From the NCBI GenBank assembly GCA_964412115.1, contig CAYPMM010000036.1:1-6020 (forward strand): a stretch of DNA of 6,020 bases. The letters run 5' to 3'. The stretch's first letter is position 1. The number at the start of each line of letters is the position of its first letter. A program made the translations under genes and the position numbers. This document shows, in pieces, positions 1-4,312 of the stretch. The notes under the pieces were generated by a model, which had not been told where the DNA came from, did no database searches, and worked only from the letters and a program-made list of their open reading frames with translations. The DNA comes from HO2-45-28 sp964412115. Its GTDB lineage: Bacteria; Patescibacteriota; Minisyncoccia; HO2-45-28.

Positions 1-11
1 ATTTTAAATAA

Positions 12-1286
12 CTGTTAGACATCAAGTGCAGCCGCGAAAACCCGGATTTAATAAAACAAGCCGTCCGCAAAAAACGGCTGGAATTTGAAGTTGACGGATT
101 TTTGGCTTTAGACGAAAACAGGCGGAAGTTGATGGCCGAGACGGAAGAATTAAGGGCCAAACAAAACCGCGCCTCGGACCGCGTGGCAATGATGGAAGAT
201 GAAAATGAAAAAGACGCGGAGATAAAAAATTTAAGGGAGCTTAAAGACAGCCTTTCCAAAAAAGAATACGAATTCAAAAAAATTGATACCGATTGGCGCC
301 GGCTTTTATACGATATCCCGAACATTCCCGACCCCTCGGTGCCTGACGGCGCCGACGAAAGAGACGCCAGAGAAGAGCGAAAATGGGGAGAGATTACCAA
401 ATTTGATTTCACGCCCCTTGACCATATTACGCTTATGGAACGCCTTGACCTGGTTGAACTTGAACGCGGAGCAAAAGTGTCCGGTTTCAGGGGTTATTTC
501 CTTAAAAACGAGGCGGCAATCCTTTCACAGGCCATCTGGCTTTTTGTTTTGGACAAATTAAAAGGCAAGGGATACTCTCCGATATTGGCGCCGTCTTTGG
601 TTAAAGAAGATAATCTTTTCGGCTCGGGGCATTTCCCGCAGTCTAGAGAAGATGTTTATAAAACACAGGATGATTTGTATCTTTCGGCAACAGCTGAAAT
701 ACCTATGATGGGACTCCACGCGGACGAAACTTTTTCCGAAAACGACCTGCCCAAAAAATATGTGGCTTTTTCTCCGTGTTTCAGGCGGGAAGCGGGTTCG
801 CACGGAAAAGACACTAAAGGAATCTACCGCCTGCATGAATTCTATAAAGTTGAACAGCTGATTTTAAGTGTGGCCGACCATCAGGATTCGGTGCGTTTCC
901 ACGAGGAAATTACCGCCAACGCCGAAGAAGTCATACAAGCCCTCGGCTTGCCTTATCGTGTCGCGACTCTTGCCGGAGGGGACATAGGACGGGCGCACGT
1001 TAAAACTTACGACATTGAAGTCTGGATACCTTCCGAGCACAGATACCGCGAATCGCACTCGTCGTCTTATTATCACGACTTCCAAACACGCCGCCTCAAC
1101 ATACGCTACAAGACCGGGGAAGGGGATATCCGCTTCTGTTATTCGCTCAACAATACCGCCATTGCCACGCCGAGAATTTTAATTTCGCTTCTGGAAAACA
1201 ATCAGGGGCCGGACGGTTCGGTGCGTATTCCGGAAGTTCTTCAAAAATACACGGGCTTTAATTCAATAAAGCCTAAAAACCAATAA
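12..1286 (+). CDS. serS: Seryl-tRNA synthetase (class II), CTG start
   Basis: Cytoplasmic class II aminoacyl-tRNA synthetase that charges tRNA-Ser with serine using ATP. The frame gives 424 residues, close to the family's usual 420-430. The N-terminus (M/L-LDIKCSRENPDLIKQA) and the long charged coiled-coil arm (about residues 30-100) match the tRNA-binding arm. The catalytic domain shows the TAE loop (T227-E229), motif 2 with FRREAGSHGKD at 257-267 and RLHEF ending at 277, DIEVW (334-338), a serine-pocket region ESHSSSYYHDFQTRR (347-361), and motif 3 around 382-396 followed by DGSVRIPEVL. Start choice: an in-frame TAA at 9-11 lies directly before CTG 12, and family alignment begins exactly there. 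The next common start, TTG at 102, would remove 30 conserved residues. No Shine-Dalgarno is visible in the 11 bases available upstream. The product is certain; the start codon is likely. Confidence 0.95.
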   Translation: MLDIKCSRENPDLIKQAVRKKRLEFEVDGFLALDENRRKLMAETEELRAKQNRASDRVAMMEDENEKDAEIKNLRELKDSLSKKEYEFKKIDTDWRRLLYDIPNIPDPSVPDGADERDAREERKWGEITKFDFTPLDHITLMERLDLVELERGAKVSGFRGYFLKNEAAILSQAIWLFVLDKLKGKGYSPILAPSLVKEDNLFGSGHFPQSREDVYKTQDDLYLSATAEIPMMGLHADETFSENDLPKKYVAFSPCFRREAGSHGKDTKGIYRLHEFYKVEQLILSVADHQDSVRFHEEITANAEEVIQALGLPYRVATLAGGDIGRAHVKTYDIEVWIPSEHRYRESHSSSYYHDFQTRRLNIRYKTGEGDIRFCYSLNNTAIATPRILISLLENNQGPDGSVRIPEVLQKYTGFNSIKPKNQ

Positions 1287-1292
1287 AAAGAC

Positions 1293-2090
1293 ATGCCACT
1301 TGAAGTAGCGCGCAAATTTAAAAGCCAAAAAAGACGGCTTTTTTTTAAATTGTTTTTTTGGGGGTCGTTTTTTATTATTGCTTTCGCCGTAGCCTCGGTC
1401 TATATCGTCCAGCAAACGTTTCATGTAAATAAAATAGAAATCGCCGGTAACGAGCGGGTGCAAACAAGCGACATTCAGGCCCGGGTCGCGAGTCTTCTTG
1501 AAAACAAGCCCTTCTTTTTTTGGCCGGAGGAAAATATTTTATTTTTAAGCCCCGAAAATATCGCTTCCGGCATAAAAAACCAATTTTCGGCAATAGACCG
1601 GATAAAAATAAATCGGGATTTTTTTAATAAAGACCTGCGGATAACAATAAAAGAAAAGGACGGCTGGGCGGTCTGGTGTTCGGAAAAATGTTTCTATATG
1701 GATGATGGCGGAATAATTTTTCAGCCGGCGCCTCAGTTTTTAGGCGGCCTGGTTTTTAAAATAACCGACAAGAGAGCCGAGAATTTCAAGCTTGGGGACG
1801 CGGTGATAAAAAAAGACGAGCTGGACGGGCTGAAAAGTTTTATGAATGATGCCGAAAGAAAAAACGGATTTCGGATAAAAACCGCCGACATTGTACTCGG
1901 TCCGGTATTTTGGCTATATGCCGATTCGGGCCTTAAAATCGCGCTTGATTCTGAAACCGATTTCAAAAGAGCCGCGGAAAATCTGACGCTTTTCATAAAC
2001 TCAATTCCGGAAAATAAACTTAAAACCGCAGACTATGTTGATCTCCGTTTTAGCGATAAAATTTTTTACAAATCACTTCCTGTTTTCTAG
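1293..2090 (+). CDS. ftsQ: FtsQ/DivIB-like cell division protein with POTRA domain
   Basis: Probable single-pass membrane protein of the divisome, where FtsQ/DivIB links FtsB/FtsL to septal wall synthesis. Of 265 residues, 1-16 are a basic cytoplasmic tail (RKFKSQKRR), about 17-39 are a hydrophobic membrane helix, and 44-128 fit a POTRA domain: VNKIEIAGNERVQTSDI, then a helix, then RIKINRDFFNKDLRITIKEK, the beta strand that precedes the family's 'E+xP' region. The rest resembles the FtsQ beta domain, with YMDDGGIIFQ (135-144) and a terminal strand YVDLRFSDKIFYK (248-260), a pattern typical of FtsQ C-termini. An extracytoplasmic C129-x3-C133 pair could form a disulfide. The ATG lies 6 nt after the serS stop with only a weak purine-rich AAAAAG ahead, so co-transcription and perhaps re-initiation after serS are likely. 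The 3' end overlaps recR by 18 nt. FtsQ-type assignment is good; strict orthology is inferred. Confidence 0.8.
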   Translation: MPLEVARKFKSQKRRLFFKLFFWGSFFIIAFAVASVYIVQQTFHVNKIEIAGNERVQTSDIQARVASLLENKPFFFWPEENILFLSPENIASGIKNQFSAIDRIKINRDFFNKDLRITIKEKDGWAVWCSEKCFYMDDGGIIFQPAPQFLGGLVFKITDKRAENFKLGDAVIKKDELDGLKSFMNDAERKNGFRIKTADIVLGPVFWLYADSGLKIALDSETDFKRAAENLTLFINSIPENKLKTADYVDLRFSDKIFYKSLPVF

Positions 2091-2675
2091 GGCGTTTTGC
2101 AAAGTTTCCCTGTTTAGATATTCCAATTCCGCGCCGGAAGAAATACCCCGTCCGAGTCGGGTTATTTTGAGCTGTCTTTTTTGAGCCAAGGGTTCTATAA
2201 TTTTTTCAACATAACGCGAGCTGAATTCTCCTTCCGGAGTGGCGTTTAAAGCCAGTATTATTTCTTTAATTTTACCGTCGTTTTTAACCCGATTAAAAAT
2301 TTCTTTAAGCCGAAGACGATCGCGGCTTTCTTTATCAAGCGTTGACAGAAGCCCGCCTAAAATATGATACTTGCCGTCATAAACGCCGGATTTTTCCATG
2401 TTTTCCAAATCCGTGTCTTTTTCCACGACCGCTATTTTAGCGCCGTCTCTTGAAGCGTCTTTGCATATTGAACATAGGCCAATTTCCGAGTGAACCCTGA
2501 AGCAGTCGGCGCATCTGCGCGCCGTTTTTATTTCGTCCAGATAGGATTTTAAGGAATCAATCACGGAGTTGTCGGCATCCGCCAGCCAATAGGCAAAACG
2601 GGCGGCCTGTCTCTGGCCTATACCCGGAAGCATCATAAAAATTTTAGACAGCTTGTCAATAATTTGAGGTCTCAT
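2073..2675 (-). CDS. recR: Recombination mediator protein RecR
   Basis: RecR, with RecO and sometimes RecF, loads RecA onto SSB-coated single-stranded DNA at gaps. The 200-residue length is standard. Visible parts in order: helix-hairpin-helix LPGIGQRQAARFA (16-28), a four-cysteine zinc finger (C55, C58, C68, C71), a Toprim domain from about 80 with IAVVEKDTDLENME (81-94), YHILGG (103-108) and LALNATPEGE (141-150), then the C-terminal ITRLGRGISSGAELEYLN (171-188), where the family has its Walker-B-like 'TRLARGLPVGGDLEYAD' region. It ends in LENRK, as homologues end in LEGR-type tails, so TGA at 2075-2073 is a true stop. Its ATG overlaps the dnaB TGA (ATGA, 2675-2672) and lacks a well-placed Shine-Dalgarno, pointing to translational coupling. 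No anomalies were seen. Confidence 0.97.
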   Translation of the reverse strand: MRPQIIDKLSKIFMMLPGIGQRQAARFAYWLADADNSVIDSLKSYLDEIKTARRCADCFRVHSEIGLCSICKDASRDGAKIAVVEKDTDLENMEKSGVYDGKYHILGGLLSTLDKESRDRLRLKEIFNRVKNDGKIKEIILALNATPEGEFSSRYVEKIIEPLAQKRQLKITRLGRGISSGAELEYLNRETLQNALENRK

Positions 2676-4024
2676 ATTTCATGGTTCGCAAAATTTCCCT
2701 TGGCCAAGCTGGAAAAGCTGGTTTTATGCTGGTTGAAGTAAAGCGCCACCTGTCCCAAAGGGCCGTTTCGATGTTTTTCAATAAGAATGTCGGCTTGATT
2801 CTGGCGGTCGCTATTTTGCTTGTACTTGTCCTCGCGGTAAATAAACATGACCACATCGGCATCCTGTTCAATAGAACCCGAATCACGGAGGTCCGAAAGG
2901 CGGGGACGCGGGGGATGGCGCTGTTCAACGGCGCGCGAAAGCTGGGAAAGGGCCAAAACCGGCACATCCAGCTCCTTGGCCAGCTGTTTTAATGAGCGGG
3001 ATATCTCGGTAATCTGCTGAACCATGTTATCCGACTGCACCCTCGGCTGCATAAGCTGAAGGTAATCGACAATTATCAAACCCAGACCTTTGTCGGCCTT
3101 GAGACGCCTGGCCATGGCGCGCATTTGTAAAATATTGTTTGAGGCTTCGTCATCGATAAAAATAGGCGTCTTGGACAAGTCTTCAAGAGCTGATGCGATT
3201 TTGGCAAAATCTCCGCCTTCTTCGGAAAGCCGGCCGGTTCTTAGTTTCGAGAGGTCAATATCGGCTTGAGCGACGATAAAACGATCCACCAGGTCCCTGG
3301 ACGACATTTCAAGAGAAAATATACCGACCGGAATATTATGTTTTATCGCTGCGTTGCGGGCGATATCCAAAGCCAGAGAAGTTTTTCCAAGGGAGGGACG
3401 CGCCGCGAGAATTATCAGGTCCGAGGGCTGAAGCCCCGAAAGGACGTTATCCAAGTCGGGAAATCCGGTTGGAACTCCGCGAAGCACTCCCTTATTTTTA
3501 TGCAGGTCGTCTATTCTTTTCCAGGCCGAGTCTAAAGAGGAGCCAACCGAAACAAAACTTTGTTTTAAAGAAGTTTGTGCGATTGAAAAAATTCTGCGTT
3601 CGGCGTCGTCAAGCAGGTTTCCGACATCGTCTTCTTCTTTGTAGCCCAAATCGTTTATGTGCTGGGAAGCCTCAAGCAGTTCGCGCATCACGCCTTTTTT
3701 GTGCACGATTTCGGCGTAGTGGCTTATGTTGGCCGCGGTCGGTATGGAATTAATCAAATCGGTGAGGTAGGATTTTCCGCCGACAGTTTCCAAAACATTT
3801 TTTTCCTGAAGGCGGTTTGAAACCGAAACCATGTCAACCGGTTCTCTTTTTTCTATAAGCTCAAGGATTGTTTCGTATATGGTCTTATTGTTTTGACGAT
3901 AGAAATCTTTTGGGCGCAGATAATCCACGACTCTAAAAGCGGCATTGGTATCAAGCATCAAAGCTCCGAGGGTTGACATCTCGGCTTCAAGATTTTGAGG
4001 AGGAATGCGGGTAGCGTCTGCCAT
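2672..4024 (-). CDS. dnaB: Replicative DNA helicase DnaB
   Basis: Hexameric ATP-driven 5'-3' helicase that unwinds the replication fork. The 450 residues match the family, with no intein or break. Residues 1-105 are the N-terminal primase-interacting domain (PPQNLEAEMSTLGALMLD at 8-25, then SIPTAANISHYAEIV). A linker to about 180 precedes the RecA-like domain: GVPTGFPDLDNVLSGL (183-198), Walker A ARPSLGKTS (208-216, K214/T215), FSLEM with catalytic E239, Walker B LIIVDYLQLM (316-325, D320), sensor ALSQLSRAVEQR (358-369, Q361) and the arginine-finger loop KHRNGPLG (417-424, R419). The ATG at 4024-4022 matches the family N-terminus. A good promoter ends about 6 nt upstream of it, so the mRNA may be nearly leaderless. 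It is the first gene of an apparent dnaB-recR operon, divergent from the large HTH-surface gene. Confidence 0.98.
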   Translation of the reverse strand: MADATRIPPQNLEAEMSTLGALMLDTNAAFRVVDYLRPKDFYRQNNKTIYETILELIEKREPVDMVSVSNRLQEKNVLETVGGKSYLTDLINSIPTAANISHYAEIVHKKGVMRELLEASQHINDLGYKEEDDVGNLLDDAERRIFSIAQTSLKQSFVSVGSSLDSAWKRIDDLHKNKGVLRGVPTGFPDLDNVLSGLQPSDLIILAARPSLGKTSLALDIARNAAIKHNIPVGIFSLEMSSRDLVDRFIVAQADIDLSKLRTGRLSEEGGDFAKIASALEDLSKTPIFIDDEASNNILQMRAMARRLKADKGLGLIIVDYLQLMQPRVQSDNMVQQITEISRSLKQLAKELDVPVLALSQLSRAVEQRHPPRPRLSDLRDSGSIEQDADVVMFIYREDKYKQNSDRQNQADILIEKHRNGPLGQVALYFNQHKTSFSSLAKGNFANHEI

Positions 4025-4036
4025 GTTGTTCTACAA

Positions 4037-4064
4037 ATTCTATCAGACCGCAAATGCCCGTCAA
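4037..4064 (-). promoter_or_regulatory. Sigma70-type extended -10 promoter of dnaB
   Basis: On the minus strand, TTGACG (4064-4059, 5/6 to TTGACA) is followed by a 16-nt spacer and TAGAAT (4042-4037, 5/6 to TATAAT). TGA stands directly before the -10, giving the extended TGn motif. The predicted start of transcription is near 4030, about 6 nt ahead of the dnaB ATG. This is inferred from consensus only. Confidence 0.6.
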
Positions 4065-4083
4065 ATCCTAAAACTGAATAAGT

Positions 4084-4092
4084 AGTGAATAA
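4084..4092 (-). promoter_or_regulatory. Possible second DnaA box
   Basis: The minus strand reads TTATTCACT, one mismatch from the relaxed consensus TTATNCACA. It lies about 20 nt upstream of the dnaB -35. It is weak alone and worth listing only because a perfect box lies in the same intergenic region. Confidence 0.3.
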
Positions 4093-4154
4093 TGTTTGGC
4101 ATCTTAAAGCGTCCCTTGGATTTCCACGCCCGTATTTCACGAGATTTATATAGA

Positions 4155-4174
4155 TTTATCAATCTTTATCAATC
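4155..4174. repeat. Tandem 10-mer in AT-rich stretch
   Basis: TTTATCAATC is repeated twice without a gap and followed by TTTAAT. A related GATTTAT occurs just upstream at 4144-4150 and again at 4153-4159. The surrounding 60 bases are about 82% A+T. It could be an unwinding element or an operator for a dimeric regulator; the sequence does not decide which. Confidence 0.5.
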
Positions 4175-4261
4175 TTTAATAATTCATTTTTTTGACTTCT
4201 AAACTTGTTGGGCCGCTAAACCTTTGGACTTTTCAGGATTTTAATTCGGATATTTTTATAG

Positions 4262-4270
4262 TTATCCACA
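4262..4270 (+). promoter_or_regulatory. DnaA box, perfect consensus
   Basis: TTATCCACA reads exactly as the strict DnaA box consensus on the plus strand. It sits 42 nt before the rightward ATG, overlapping a possible -10 (TATAGT). DnaA binding here could regulate either divergent gene or form part of an origin-like cluster. A 9-mer can occur by chance, but rarely in 288 bases. Confidence 0.55.
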
Positions 4271-4312
4271 AAAAAACTTTCATTAAAGCGATGCGGGGAA
4301 TAAAATTAAACA

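Larger units (their letters stand above)
4025..4312. other. Divergent intergenic region dnaB / HTH-surface gene
   Basis: These 288 bases separate two divergently transcribed genes, and I see no credible protein or RNA gene in them. They hold the dnaB promoter (4037-4064), a near-consensus DnaA box (4084-4092), an AT-rich stretch (4141-4200, 49 of 60 bases A or T) with a tandem 10-mer, and a perfect DnaA box (4262-4270). No convincing -35/-10 pair was found for the rightward gene; TATAGT at 4257-4262 is a lone -10-like hexamer that overlaps the perfect DnaA box. No tRNA-like fold or intrinsic terminator is visible. Confidence 0.7.

Noticed and set aside
1319..1346. AAAGCC...GGCTTT followed by a T run, like a terminator, just inside ftsQ
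   Set aside because: Only three G-C pairs, a 9-nt loop, and the sequence is explained by Lys/Arg then Leu-Phe-Phe codons of the membrane-helix start.
2681..2992. Plus-strand open frame of 103 codons inside dnaB
   Set aside because: Lies entirely opposite the conserved helicase motifs of dnaB, with no recognisable domain.
2073..4024. Alternative genetic code with UGA as glycine
   Set aside because: recR and dnaB both end at TGA where their families end, and the recR ATG overlaps the dnaB TGA in a usual operon arrangement.
3958..4140. Minus-strand open frame of 60 codons overlapping the dnaB start
   Set aside because: Different frame from dnaB, no family resemblance, Cys/Arg-rich shadow-like composition, and it spans the predicted dnaB promoter.
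4086..4140. GTGAA...TTCAC inverted pair in the intergenic region
   Set aside because: Five-base arms about 45 nt apart; pairing beyond them fails, so no supported RNA structure.
4224..4262. TTGGAC with TATTTT or TATAGT as a promoter for the rightward gene
   Set aside because: Spacers of 21 nt or more do not fit a sigma70 promoter; TATAGT alone has no suitable -35.
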